In this document: piece after piece, positions 25,695-34,495 of the stretch | How the letters are laid out: every line of letters starts with the position of its first letter | How positions within the stretch are numbered: position 1 is the first letter of the stretch | NCBI RefSeq assembly: GCF_003346775.1 | Contig: NZ_CP031219.1 | Span: forward strand, 1,116,001 to 1,180,000 | Source: Malaciobacter mytili LMG 24559 | Lineage (GTDB): Bacteria > Campylobacterota > Campylobacteria > Campylobacterales > Arcobacteraceae | Reading direction: 5' to 3' | DNA length: 64,000 nt | The notes under the pieces: model-generated | What the model was told of the DNA's origin: nothing | Databases searched by the model: none | The model's input: only the letters and a program-made list of their open reading frames with translations | Program-made: the position numbers and the translations under genes

Positions 25695-26204
25695 TTAAAA
25701 GTTTAATATATAAACTTCCCTATCACCTCTTGAATCTTCTGTTTTAACTTTTGTAAAATATGAGAGATTTAATTTTTTTATTGCATTAATTGAGCTTGTA
25801 TTTGAACTATCAACTAAAGCAATAACCCTTGAAGCTTTTATCTTATTTTTTACATAATCAATTTGTGCTTGACCTATTTCTGTGGCATAACCTTTGCCCC
25901 AAAACTCTTTTGCTAAAATAAACCCAATTTCATAATCTTTTTGATTTAAGTATTCACATTGTAAAACACCACCTAAACCTATAAGGGTATTTGTCTGTTT
26001 TTCTATAATTGCACTTAAGCCTATCTCTTTATCAAAATTACAATTTTCTTTTATAAATTTTGTACACTCTTCAAGGTTAAAAAGTTCATTTCCAAAAGTT
26101 AGTTTTATTACTTCAATATCTGAAAAAATTTTTTTATAAAGTTGTGGAATATCTTCATGGTTTACAGTTCTTAATATTAGTCTAGTAGTTTCTAAAATTT
26201 TCAT
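25695..26204 (-). CDS. GNAT-family N-acetyltransferase (RimJ/RimL-like)
   Basis: The 169-residue protein starts with the RimJ/RimL pattern LETTRLILRTVNHED, has the acetyl-CoA binding loop EFWGKGYATEIGQAQ near residues 96-110, and ends in the usual beta strand. It would transfer acetyl groups to an amine, perhaps a protein N terminus or small molecule; the substrate is unknown. It lies downstream of the flavin reductase gene on the same strand, separated by a hairpin. Confidence 0.82.
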   Translation of the reverse strand: MKILETTRLILRTVNHEDIPQLYKKIFSDIEVIKLTFGNELFNLEECTKFIKENCNFDKEIGLSAIIEKQTNTLIGLGGVLQCEYLNQKDYEIGFILAKEFWGKGYATEIGQAQIDYVKNKIKASRVIALVDSSNTSSINAIKKLNLSYFTKVKTEDSRGDREVYILNF

Positions 26205-26217
26205 AATTTATCCTAAA

Positions 26218-26240
26218 TAAAAGGGAATTTAACCCTTTTA
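26218..26240 (-). terminator. Terminator of the flavin reductase gene
   Basis: On the minus strand TAAAAGGG pairs with CCCTTTTA around seven bases and is followed by TTTAGG. It lies three bases after the stop codon of the 26243-26746 gene. Confidence 0.65.
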
Positions 26241-26242
26241 TT

Positions 26243-26746
26243 TTAAGATAATTTTGCTAATTGAAAGATTATATTTTTTGCAGTATCTTCATTTAGTGGT
26301 TTTTCGTAAGTAGTTAAAATTTCTCTTGCTAGGATATTTGCTCCTAAATGTTGAAACATTATTCTCATAGCTTGAAGCCCTTTTGCTCCACCTCCACCGC
26401 TATGTGTTGCTAAAGCTACAACTTTTTCATTAAAAGCATCTCTCCAATCTTTTGTACTTCTTGAAGTCCACGCCATAGCATTGTTTAAAACAGGAGGCAT
26501 TACTCCATTGTATTCAGGAGCTACTACTATAAAAGCATTTAAATTTAAAATTTTATTTGCTAATTCTAAAGCTTGTGTTGGTAAGCCATTTCTTTCTTCT
26601 TCAACAGTTGAATACAAAGGTAAATCTAAATCTACTAAATTTATAAGTTCAGCTTCATATCCTGCTTCAATAGTAAGTTCTTCTAATCTTTTTGCTAATT
26701 TAACATTATTATTTGCACTTGCAACAATTATTCCAATTTTTGCCAT
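26243..26746 (-). CDS. NADPH-dependent FMN reductase family protein
   Basis: The 167-residue protein has the flavodoxin-like fold of the FMN-red family: IGIIVASANNNVKLAK at the N terminus (phosphate loop), VAPEYNGVMPPVLNNAMAW near residues 75-93 and ATHSGGGGAKG near 112-122. It reduces FMN, quinones or azo compounds with NAD(P)H. Monocistronic by its flanking terminator; divergent from the Fur-box operon that starts at 26916. Confidence 0.85.
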   Translation of the reverse strand: MAKIGIIVASANNNVKLAKRLEELTIEAGYEAELINLVDLDLPLYSTVEEERNGLPTQALELANKILNLNAFIVVAPEYNGVMPPVLNNAMAWTSRSTKDWRDAFNEKVVALATHSGGGGAKGLQAMRIMFQHLGANILAREILTTYEKPLNEDTAKNIIFQLAKLS

Positions 26747-26859
26747 AAATATCTCCTAAAATCTATTCAAAATTTGTAAGGATTATACTCTTTAAATATT
26801 AAAGATTAATTTTGAAGTTTAACTAATATTGAAAAATTATAAAATTTTACTTATGATTA

Positions 26860-26889
26860 AGATAACTATTATCATTATTAATATATAAT
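26860..26889 (+). promoter_or_regulatory. Fur box and -10 element of the CobN/MotA operon
   Basis: AGATAACTATTATCA at 26860-26874 matches 13 of 14 fixed positions of the 7-1-7 Fur consensus TGATAATNATTATCA. Read as the 19-base form, GATAACTATTATCATTATT matches 15 of 19. A TATAAT element lies just downstream at 26884-26889, so bound Fur would cover the promoter. This predicts repression when iron is plentiful. Confidence 0.7.
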
Positions 26890-26915
26890 TTGAAAAATTA
26901 CTAATAAGGAAAAAA

Positions 26916-27458
26916 ATGATTTTTTTAATTGAGAGTTTTATGTATAAAGTTTCAAATACTTTTTTATTTCCTGTTTTACTACTAATTGTAGGATTGTTTT
27001 TTTATTCTCTTTTTGAAATTGGGGTATTTTTTATGCAAGCCATAAAAAGAAAAATATCTTATAAAAACTATATTAAATATATTAAAAGTGAAATAAGAAG
27101 TAATCTTAGTGGTTATCCTATAATAAATTATGAAATAAGAAGAGGTTTTCATGGTATTGAAGATTTAGAAGTATTTGCTTTTAAAAAACTACAAGTCTCT
27201 TCTCTTGTAACTAAAATTTCACCTATGTTAGGACTTGTTGCTACTATGATACCAATGGGACCTGCTTTAAAAGCCTTATCAAATGGAAATGTTCAAGGAA
27301 TAAGTGAAAATCTTATTATTGCTTTTGCAGCAGTGATTTTTGCCTTAATTACATCTTCTCTTACATATTGGGTTACTACAATTAGAAAAGGTTGGTATGC
27401 CCAAGAGATAAAAGACTTACTATTATTAAGAGGAGCAAAAGATGAAACTTCTAAATAA
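26916..27458 (+). CDS. MotA/TolQ/ExbB-type proton channel protein (HmuU-like)
   Basis: The 180-residue membrane protein has one helix near residues 17-38 and two near 100-120 and 130-152, with the family core SPMLGLVATMIPMGPAL near 102-118. Such proteins form proton-conducting pentamers that power a partner protein in the periplasm. AAGGA lies six bases before the ATG. It is the first gene of the Fur-box operon and overlaps the DUF2149 gene by 17 bases. The same pair accompanies CobN-like proteins in the hmu haem-use operon of Bacteroidetes. Confidence 0.82.
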   Translation: MIFLIESFMYKVSNTFLFPVLLLIVGLFFYSLFEIGVFFMQAIKRKISYKNYIKYIKSEIRSNLSGYPIINYEIRRGFHGIEDLEVFAFKKLQVSSLVTKISPMLGLVATMIPMGPALKALSNGNVQGISENLIIAFAAVIFALITSSLTYWVTTIRKGWYAQEIKDLLLLRGAKDETSK

Positions 27459-27747
27459 TGATGAGTCTTTAAATCCTCTTTTATCTGCTGTAAACTTAGT
27501 AGATGTTTTTTTAGTAATTATTGCAACATTGATAATTTTTATTTCACAAAATCCTCTTAACCCTTTTAATAATAATGATGTAACTGTAGTTAAAAATGCA
27601 GGAAAACAGAATATGGAAATTATAGTAAAAAAAGGAAAAAAAATAAAAAAATATAAATCAAAAGGAGAAATAAGCCAAGGTAATGGAAAAGAAGCAGGAG
27701 TTGCTTATATGCTAAAAGATGGAAGTATTATATATGTTCCCAAATAA
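27442..27747 (+). CDS. DUF2149 family protein (HmuV-like, ExbD-like position)
   Basis: The 101-residue protein has one N-terminal membrane helix (NLVDVFLVIIATLIIFI near residues 18-34) and a small periplasmic domain ending GVAYMLKDGSIIYVPK, the DUF2149 pattern. The NP(L)xSxxNLVD start is characteristic. Its topology, one helix plus periplasmic domain beside a MotA/ExbB-type channel, equals that of ExbD/TolR/MotB, so it probably completes the proton channel. Second gene of the operon; the CobN-like gene follows after nine bases. Confidence 0.85.
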   Translation: MKLLNNDESLNPLLSAVNLVDVFLVIIATLIIFISQNPLNPFNNNDVTVVKNAGKQNMEIIVKKGKKIKKYKSKGEISQGNGKEAGVAYMLKDGSIIYVPK

Positions 27748-27756
27748 AGGATAAAA

Positions 27757-30700
27757 ATGAAAATAATATCTTTTTTACTACTTTTTTTCATAAATATTTA
27801 TGCAAATGATATACTAATTTTAAGTACAAATATAGGAAAAATTTCCCAAGAAGCTAAAATTAATGAGTTTATTAATATTTCAAAAAAATATAATTTGAAA
27901 GTTGATTTTAAATTTGAAAATGAACTAAATAAAGAAGAAATTTTAAATGATTTTTCAAAATATAAGATTATTATCCTTGATTCATTAGCTGGAGAAAGAT
28001 CAGTTATTTCAATGTATGAAAAGTATAACAATATATTGAAAAAGCTTAATAATATTGTAATTCTTTCTTTTATAAAAGAAGAAAACTTATATATAAAAAA
28101 TATTACTTTAGAAGATAGTATAACTTTTAATGAGTATTGGAATAATGGAGGAGAATATAACTTTATAAATCTAAGTATTTTTATAAAAAATAAATTATTA
28201 AAAATTTCAAATAAAACTTATAATAAAGCAATAGTAATTCCTAAAGATGGAATATATCATCCAAAAAAAGAAAACTTAATCTTTAATACTCTTGAAGAGT
28301 ATGCTAAGTTTTTTAAACTAAATTTACAAGTTCTTTCAAAACCACTTATTGCAATAGGCTTACATAGAGGTTCAATAGTTTCAAATAATTTAGAACATAT
28401 AAATGAAATAATTAAATATTTAGAAGAAAAAGGCTTTCAAACTCTTCCTTTTTTTACTGATGTTACAGGAGATGATTTTATAGGAAAAAAGTTTTTAACA
28501 TATGAAAATAAAACAATAGTTGATGTAATAATAAATTTTCAACTAATGATTATAAACCATGAAAAGTTAAAAAATCAGTATAAAAAACTAAATATTCCAA
28601 TTCTTCATGCATTATATTATAGTAAAGGAAATATTCAAAAATGGTATGAAGATAAACATGGCGTAGAGTTTTCAATGATTCCTATGACATATATTATTCC
28701 TGAAACCATAGGTTATTTTGATCCTTTAATTATTTCTGCACAAGATAAAATATCAAAAAAACTTAAACCAATACCTTCTCAACTTTATTCTTTAGCAAAT
28801 AAAGCAATAAATATCTCTAATTTAAAAAGAAAAGAGAATAAAGATAAAAATATAGCAATTATGTATTATAACTATCCCTTTGGGGTAAAGAATATGGGTG
28901 CAAGTTTTTTAAATATTCCTCAAAGTTTAGAAGAGGTATTTAAAGCTTTAGTTAAAGATGGGTATAGCACTACAAGTTATAATGAAAAGTATTTAATAAA
29001 AGAGTCTTCAAAAGCTTTAAAATTGATATATAAAACAGATTTTAGCAATATTGAAGATGAAATAATAAAAAATGATAATGCAGTTTTATATCCTTTAAGT
29101 GAGTATTTAAAATTTTTTAATAAATTACCATTAAAGTTAAAAGAAGAGATAAAAAGAGTTTGGAAAGAACCTTTAGATTCACAAAATTTATTTTGCAAAG
29201 ATAAGAAGTGTTATTTTGTAATACCTAGAAAAAAATTTGGAAATATACTTTTGCTTCCTCAACCAAGACGAGCTCAAGGAAATAGTAGTATAGAAAAACA
29301 TAATTCAGATATAACAAAAGATGATACTAGACTTTGGCATAATCCTTTAATCCCTATTTCCCACTCATATTTAGCTACATATTTATATGTTACAAAGCAA
29401 TTTAATGCAGATGCAATAGTACACTTTGGAACCCATGGAACTCAAGAGTGGACACCTGGCAAACAAAGAGGCTTAAGTATATATGATAGTGCTTTAGTTG
29501 TATTAAATGATACTCCTATTATATATCCATATATTACAAATAATTTAGCAGAAGCCATACAGGCAAAAAGAAGAGGAAGAGCAACTTTAATTTCCCATCA
29601 AACTCCACCTTTTTCTCTAACTGGAACATATAAAGAATTAAGTGAAATTATGGATTTAATAAACCAATACAATAATGTTGATAAGGGAGTATTAAAAGAA
29701 CAGTTAAAAAAACAAATTATAGATTTAACTATAAAAGTAAATATAAATAAAGATATAAACTTTAAAAAAGATATGATTTTAAAAGATTTTAAGGAGTATT
29801 TATCAAAAGTTGAAGATTATATATTATCTGCTTCTAAGCAAGCAATGCCCCTTGGAATGCATACCTTTGGTACTTATCCTAAAAAAGAGCATCTTATCTC
29901 TACTCTTTTACAAATGTTAGGAAATGAGTTTATAGAAATTGTAGAAGGTAATAAAAATTTTTTTACTAAAAATTATCAAAAATTTAAAGAATCAAAATCC
30001 TTTAAACTTATTGATAATTTTGTAATTAATAATAAAGATTTTAAAGAGTTAGATAATCAAGCCTTAAGGCCATATTTGCAACTTGCAAGAAAATATAAAG
30101 AGGATTTTGAAAATACAAAAGAGATAAAAAACTTTTTAAGGGCATTAAACGGTGAGTATATTCAAACAGGTATAGGAGGCGACCCTATAAGAAATCCAAA
30201 CTCACTTCCAACAGGAATAAATATGTATGGATTTGATCCAAGTAAGGTTCCTACAAAAGCTGCATATAAAACTGGTAGTAAATTAATGAAAGATTTTATT
30301 TCTAATTATTATAAAGAAAATAAAAAATATCCCAATAAATTAACTTTTAATCTTTGGTCTTTAGAGACAATGAGACATTATGGGGTTTTAGAATCACAAA
30401 TTTTGTATGCAATGGGAGTAAAACCAATTTGGAATGAAACAGGTATATCAAATAAAGTTGTTCAAAATATGGCAAAAGCAGTATTACAAAGCTATTTAGG
30501 AGAAAGTTTTTCAACTTGGCTTTCTAGTTTTATAACTGTACCAATGGTTGATTTTGTATTAAGTTTAACTCCTAAGTCTTGGTTTTTAAAAGCTAAAAAA
30601 ATATTAGAGCACTCAAAAGCAACAGTAAAAGGAGAAATAGTAGATGTAGAGATAATTCCTTATAAAAAATTAAAAAGACCTAGAATAGATGTGGTTATAA

Positions 30701-31878
30701 GTGTAACTGGGCTTTATAGGGATACTTTTCCTCAAACTATAAAGATATTAGCTAAAGCTGTTGAAAAAGTATCAAAACTTAATGAAAAAGATAACTATTT
30801 AAGACAAAATACTTTAGCTTTAGAACAAAAGTTAAACTCACTTAAAAATATAACAAAACATGAGGCTTTGTATCTTTCAACAATTAGAGTTTTTTCAAAT
30901 AAAATAGGCGATTATGGTAGTGGAGTAGGGGATATTTCAAAGAGTGCTAGATGGAAAAATGATAAAAGAATTTCTCAAAACTATGTGCAAACTCTTGGAT
31001 ATTATTATGGAAGTGATGTTAATAGATGGGGAGAAAAAAATGTTGAACTTGATTTATATAGTAAAAACTTAAGTGGTACTGATGCTGTATTTTTTTCAAG
31101 AACTTCAAATTTATATGGATTATTAACTTCTGATGATCCTTTTGAGTATTTTGGTTCTATTTCAATGGCAATTAGAAATATAGATAAAAAAAGTGTAAAA
31201 ACATATATCTCAAATTTAAGAGATACAAAAAATCCTAAAATAGAAGATACTTCTACTTTTATGGCTAAAGAGTTAAGAGGAAGATATTTTCATCCCAAAT
31301 GGATAAAACAGATGAAAGAGGAGGGATATAGTGGTACTCTTGGAGTTTTAACTGTTATGGATAATTTTTGGGGTTGGCAAGTTGTTGATCCAAATATTGT
31401 AAGAAATGATCAATGGCAAGAGTTTGTTGAGGTTTATATAAATGATAAATATAATCTAAAACTTCCTAAATGGTTTGAAAACTTTAATCCAAATGCTTTT
31501 GCTTCCTTTGTAGAGAAGATTATAGAGGCTTCAAGAAAAGGTTATTTTAAAACTGATGAAAAAACTTTAAAAAAACTAATTGCACTATATAAAAACTTAG
31601 AAGATAAATATAAAATCAAAACTTATAATAATAAATTTAAAGAGTTTATAAATAAAAAAGTGACTGGTTATGGATTAATGTCTATTAAAAATGTGCCAAC
31701 TTCTCAACAAGAAAAAAAAGTGCAAGAGCTAAAAAAAATAGAATCTCCTTTAATAAAAGGACATAAACTAGAAAAAGTAGAAGAAAAAATTGATAATAAA
31801 ATAGAAAAGCTACTTTATATATTTTTATTTACTTTAATAATACTTGGAGCTTTAATTGAATATAGAAAAAAGGATTAG
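27757..31878 (+). CDS. Periplasmic, membrane-anchored CobN-like chelatase (HmuS-like)
   Basis: The 1373-residue protein belongs to the CobN/BchH large chelatase subunits. Family marks include HFGTHGTQEWTPGK at residues 556-569, GGDPIRNPNSLPTG near 807-820, RHYGVLESQILYAMG near 874-888, RIDVVISVTGLYRD near 978-991 and GSGVGDISKSARW near 1054-1066. Unlike cytosolic CobN of cobalamin synthesis, it begins with a signal peptide (FLLLFFINIYAND) and ends with a membrane helix (about 1347-1366), so it should face the periplasm. No CobS/CobT or ChlI/ChlD partners are present. With the channel and DUF2149 genes it matches HmuS of the haem-use operon, where a CobN-like protein removes iron from haem. 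Substrate here is inferred. Confidence 0.85.
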   Translation: MKIISFLLLFFINIYANDILILSTNIGKISQEAKINEFINISKKYNLKVDFKFENELNKEEILNDFSKYKIIILDSLAGERSVISMYEKYNNILKKLNNIVILSFIKEENLYIKNITLEDSITFNEYWNNGGEYNFINLSIFIKNKLLKISNKTYNKAIVIPKDGIYHPKKENLIFNTLEEYAKFFKLNLQVLSKPLIAIGLHRGSIVSNNLEHINEIIKYLEEKGFQTLPFFTDVTGDDFIGKKFLTYENKTIVDVIINFQLMIINHEKLKNQYKKLNIPILHALYYSKGNIQKWYEDKHGVEFSMIPMTYIIPETIGYFDPLIISAQDKISKKLKPIPSQLYSLANKAINISNLKRKENKDKNIAIMYYNYPFGVKNMGASFLNIPQSLEEVFKALVKDGYSTTSYNEKYLIKESSKALKLIYKTDFSNIEDEIIKNDNAVLYPLSEYLKFFNKLPLKLKEEIKRVWKEPLDSQNLFCKDKKCYFVIPRKKFGNILLLPQPRRAQGNSSIEKHNSDITKDDTRLWHNPLIPISHSYLATYLYVTKQFNADAIVHFGTHGTQEWTPGKQRGLSIYDSALVVLNDTPIIYPYITNNLAEAIQAKRRGRATLISHQTPPFSLTGTYKELSEIMDLINQYNNVDKGVLKEQLKKQIIDLTIKVNINKDINFKKDMILKDFKEYLSKVEDYILSASKQAMPLGMHTFGTYPKKEHLISTLLQMLGNEFIEIVEGNKNFFTKNYQKFKESKSFKLIDNFVINNKDFKELDNQALRPYLQLARKYKEDFENTKEIKNFLRALNGEYIQTGIGGDPIRNPNSLPTGINMYGFDPSKVPTKAAYKTGSKLMKDFISNYYKENKKYPNKLTFNLWSLETMRHYGVLESQILYAMGVKPIWNETGISNKVVQNMAKAVLQSYLGESFSTWLSSFITVPMVDFVLSLTPKSWFLKAKKILEHSKATVKGEIVDVEIIPYKKLKRPRIDVVISVTGLYRDTFPQTIKILAKAVEKVSKLNEKDNYLRQNTLALEQKLNSLKNITKHEALYLSTIRVFSNKIGDYGSGVGDISKSARWKNDKRISQNYVQTLGYYYGSDVNRWGEKNVELDLYSKNLSGTDAVFFSRTSNLYGLLTSDDPFEYFGSISMAIRNIDKKSVKTYISNLRDTKNPKIEDTSTFMAKELRGRYFHPKWIKQMKEEGYSGTLGVLTVMDNFWGWQVVDPNIVRNDQWQEFVEVYINDKYNLKLPKWFENFNPNAFASFVEKIIEASRKGYFKTDEKTLKKLIALYKNLEDKYKIKTYNNKFKEFINKKVTGYGLMSIKNVPTSQQEKKVQELKKIESPLIKGHKLEKVEEKIDNKIEKLLYIFLFTLIILGALIEYRKKD

Positions 31879-31939
31879 AATTTAAATCATTTAACTAAAG
31901 TATAGAGTTGAAAAAAGTTTCTCTTTTTTTTAATCAATT

Positions 31940-31954
31940 ATATAATAATTATTA
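31940..31954 (+). promoter_or_regulatory. Second, weaker Fur-like box before the TonB receptor gene
   Basis: ATATAATAATTATTA matches 12 of 14 fixed positions of the 7-1-7 Fur consensus and lies within the perfect palindrome TATAATAATTATTATA (31941-31956). It precedes the receptor start codon by 25 bases. The AT-only composition makes a chance match more likely than for the box at 26860. Confidence 0.4.
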
Positions 31955-31979
31955 TATTTAATATTATAAAGGATTTAAG

Positions 31980-33902
31980 ATGTATAGGGTATTTTCTAAG
32001 GTTTTAATTTTAAATTTAATTATGATAACAATGCTTTTTTCAATGGAAAAATTAGATGATGTAGTTATCACTTCAAAATCAAATAAAGAGGTTATTGATG
32101 TATCTTCAAGTGTATCTATAATTACACAAGAAGATATAAAAAAGATAAAAGCAGACTCTCTTGCAGATATTTTAAGTGAAGTAGTTGGTTTAAATTTTAG
32201 TGTTAATAATAGTTCAATTTATGGACGAAAAAATATATCTATTCGTGGATTAGAAAGTAGAAACTCTCTTATTTTAATTGATGGGAAAAGAGTATCTTTA
32301 ACAGATGCACAAATAGGACATTCTGATTTTCAATATAATTGGATTCCTTTAGAAGCAATTGAAAAAATAGAGATTATAAGAGGTCCAATGAGTTCACTAT
32401 ATGGTTCAAATGCTTTAGGTGGGGTAATTAATATAATTACAAAACAACCAAATGAAACTATTGTTTCTACTATTGATATTGAAGGAGGAACTTTAAATAA
32501 AAATAATCAGGGAAATGAAAAAAAATTCTCTTTTACTTCTGTGGGGAAAGTTAATGATAACTTCTCTTACTCTATTTTTGCTGAAGATAAAAATAAAAAT
32601 ATTACGGAATATGAAAATAGTGTGTTACATGAAGGAAAAGAAGTAAAAAATCTTATAGTTAATACTTGGTTTAATATTGATGATTCTCAAGAGATAAACT
32701 TATCAGCAATTCTTTCAAATGAACTAAGAGAAACTATTGATTATCCTACTTATTACAATATTAAAAAAAGAAACTATGCAATTTCTTATAATAAATATTT
32801 TGAAAAGTTTGCTATTAAATTAAAATATTATGAAACAAAATCAAATTCCCATACAAATCAATTTAAATATTCACATATATTAAAAGATAAAATAGCAAAT
32901 GCAGAAATCTCTATTGATGCAATAAAAAATAATAGGATTATTTTTGGAGGAGAGTTTAGAAAGGAAAGTTATAATAAAAGTTATGATCAAAGCTATAAAA
33001 AAAGTGCAAATTTTAATGATAGTATAAATTATAACTCATTGTTTGTTCAAGATGAAATAGATATTACAAATAGTTTAATTTTAACTTTAGGTGCAAGATA
33101 TGACAAGCATGAAAACTTTGGTTCACAAATTAGTCCTAAGGCTTATATGGTATATAAAATAGATGAATATAGCAGACTAAAAGGTGGATATGGACATGGT
33201 TTTAGTGCTCCTACTGTTACTCAAACTTCTTCTTCCTATATGTTTAGAAACTATTATGCAGGTCATGGCTTTAATGGAAATAAAGATTTAAAACCTGAGA
33301 GTTTAGATTCATATGAAATTAGTTATGAGTTTGAAAATAGAAGTGACTTTTTTAAAACAACACTTTTCTATAATAAAATAAAAAATTTAATTGATACAAA
33401 ACTAATAGGAGCTGAAACAAATATTTTATGCAAAAATTTTCCTATATTTATACCTTGCCCTTTTAGTAAAATGAAAATACAAAAGTATGATAATATTTCA
33501 AATGCAACTACAAAAGGCTTAGAGTTAGAGTATAAAAAAACTAATTTACTAAAAGATTTAAATTTTAATTTAAATTATACTTATTTAAAAACAGAAGATA
33601 AACAGACAAATAAAGAGCTAAAATTAAAACCAGAGCATACAATAAATACAAGAATAGTTTACTTATTACCTTACGATTTGCAAACAACTTTTAGATATAA
33701 GTATATTGGAAATCAAAAAGACCATAATAATAAAAGTTTAAAAGCGTATTCTACTTTTGCTTTACAACTTTCAAAAAAATTTACTGATTCTTTAAGTGTT
33801 AAAACTGGAATAGAAAATCTAACTAATAAAAAGTTAAATGATTTATATGATTATCAATTAAGAGGTAGGTTTTATTATGTGGGATTAAACTATACTTTTT
33901 AA
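31980..33902 (+). CDS. TonB-dependent outer-membrane receptor
   Basis: The 640-residue protein has a signal peptide, a TonB-box-like segment (KLDDVVITSK near residues 24-33), a plug domain with IRGLESRNSLILIDGKRV near 88-105 and IEIIRGPMSSLYGSNALGGV near 130-149, and a 22-strand barrel ending in an aromatic C terminus (YVGLNYTF). The outer-loop motif reads GFSAPTVTQ followed by KDLKPES, close to the CirA/FepA type; haem receptors more often read FRAP and NPNL, so a siderophore ligand cannot be excluded. It follows the CobN-like gene by 101 bases and has its own Fur-like box. Confidence 0.87.
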   Translation: MYRVFSKVLILNLIMITMLFSMEKLDDVVITSKSNKEVIDVSSSVSIITQEDIKKIKADSLADILSEVVGLNFSVNNSSIYGRKNISIRGLESRNSLILIDGKRVSLTDAQIGHSDFQYNWIPLEAIEKIEIIRGPMSSLYGSNALGGVINIITKQPNETIVSTIDIEGGTLNKNNQGNEKKFSFTSVGKVNDNFSYSIFAEDKNKNITEYENSVLHEGKEVKNLIVNTWFNIDDSQEINLSAILSNELRETIDYPTYYNIKKRNYAISYNKYFEKFAIKLKYYETKSNSHTNQFKYSHILKDKIANAEISIDAIKNNRIIFGGEFRKESYNKSYDQSYKKSANFNDSINYNSLFVQDEIDITNSLILTLGARYDKHENFGSQISPKAYMVYKIDEYSRLKGGYGHGFSAPTVTQTSSSYMFRNYYAGHGFNGNKDLKPESLDSYEISYEFENRSDFFKTTLFYNKIKNLIDTKLIGAETNILCKNFPIFIPCPFSKMKIQKYDNISNATTKGLELEYKKTNLLKDLNFNLNYTYLKTEDKQTNKELKLKPEHTINTRIVYLLPYDLQTTFRYKYIGNQKDHNNKSLKAYSTFALQLSKKFTDSLSVKTGIENLTNKKLNDLYDYQLRGRFYYVGLNYTF

Positions 33903-33910
33903 TATACTCT

Positions 33911-33964
33911 CTTGGTCAAACAAAAGATTCGTTCTCCTAAAATAAAATAACCTGTTTGGCCAAG
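33911..33964. repeat. Long-loop inverted repeat after the TonB receptor gene
   Basis: CTTGGTCAAACA (33911-33922) pairs with TGTTTGGCCAAG (33953-33964), twelve pairs with one G-U, around a 30-base AT-rich loop. It begins eight bases after the receptor stop codon. No T tract follows, so it may be an mRNA 3-prime stabilising structure or part of a small RNA instead of a standard terminator. Confidence 0.45.
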
Positions 33965-33975
33965 AACCTCTTAAC

Positions 33976-34016
33976 TTGATTGTAATCAATAATTAATATC
34001 AAAAATAATGTTATAA
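33976..34016 (+). promoter_or_regulatory. Crp/Fnr-family site and promoter of the cupin gene
   Basis: TTGATTGTAATCAA at 33976-33989 is a perfect match to the Fnr-family consensus TTGATNNNNATCAA. A TATAAA -10 element lies at 34011-34016, predicting a start near 34023. The site centre is then about 41 bases upstream, the standard position for class II activation by this family. Confidence 0.6.
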
Positions 34017-34035
34017 ATTTACTAAAGGATTTATA

Positions 34036-34374
34036 ATGAATAGATATAACATATTAGAAGATTTAGAGTATAAAGATACAGTTGCAATTTCACTTATGTT
34101 TGAAAATGAACTTTCAAAAGAAATAAGAATTCTTATGAAAGAAAATCAAATAATGAAAGAACATAAAACAGCTTTTCCTATTACTGTTGAGATATTTGAA
34201 GGGGAAATAGAGTTTGGAGTTGAAAAACAAATCCATAAATTAGTAAAAGGTGATATAGTATCTTTAAGTGCAAATATACCACATGATTTAAAAGCAAATA
34301 AAAACTCAATTATTAGATTAACTTTAGCAAAAAAAGATAGTGTTGCTAGGGTAAGTGGTGTATTAAAACTTTGA
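34036..34374 (+). CDS. Small cupin-domain protein
   Basis: The 112-residue protein is a single cupin barrel: EHKTAFPITVEIFEGEIEFG near residues 42-61 is the first motif and KGDIVSLSANIPHDLKAN near 74-91 the second. Metal ligands would be His43 and His86, with Glu residues between. Cupins of this size include metal-binding sensors and small dioxygenase-like proteins; the role is unknown. A perfect Fnr-type site upstream suggests induction at low oxygen or by NO. Confidence 0.75.
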   Translation: MNRYNILEDLEYKDTVAISLMFENELSKEIRILMKENQIMKEHKTAFPITVEIFEGEIEFGVEKQIHKLVKGDIVSLSANIPHDLKANKNSIIRLTLAKKDSVARVSGVLKL

Positions 34375-34385
34375 TTGTAAATAGG

Positions 34386-34472
34386 TGGTGCGAATGGTGA
34401 GAATCGAACTCACACTCCCAAACGGGAACGGGATTTTAAGTCCCGCGCGTCTACCAGTTCCGCCACACTCGC
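34386..34472 (-). tRNA. tRNA-Leu (TAA anticodon)
   Basis: The 87-base gene, CCA included, folds into a class II tRNA with a long variable arm. The acceptor stem GCGAGTG/CATTCGC is fully paired (one G-U), the anticodon loop is CTTAAAA and the T arm is GTGAG-TTCGATT-CTCAC. Last of three tRNA genes on the minus strand. Confidence 0.95.
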
Positions 34473-34495
34473 ACAGTGTGTATAAAAATAAAAGG

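Noticed and set aside
27757-31878. Cytosolic cobaltochelatase of cobalamin synthesis
   Set aside because: Signal peptide, C-terminal membrane helix, Fur box and lack of any cobalamin genes nearby argue against that role.
31941-31956. The palindrome TATAATAATTATTATA as a firm Fur site
   Set aside because: Kept only as a weak candidate: composed solely of A and T in AT-rich DNA, such palindromes arise by chance.
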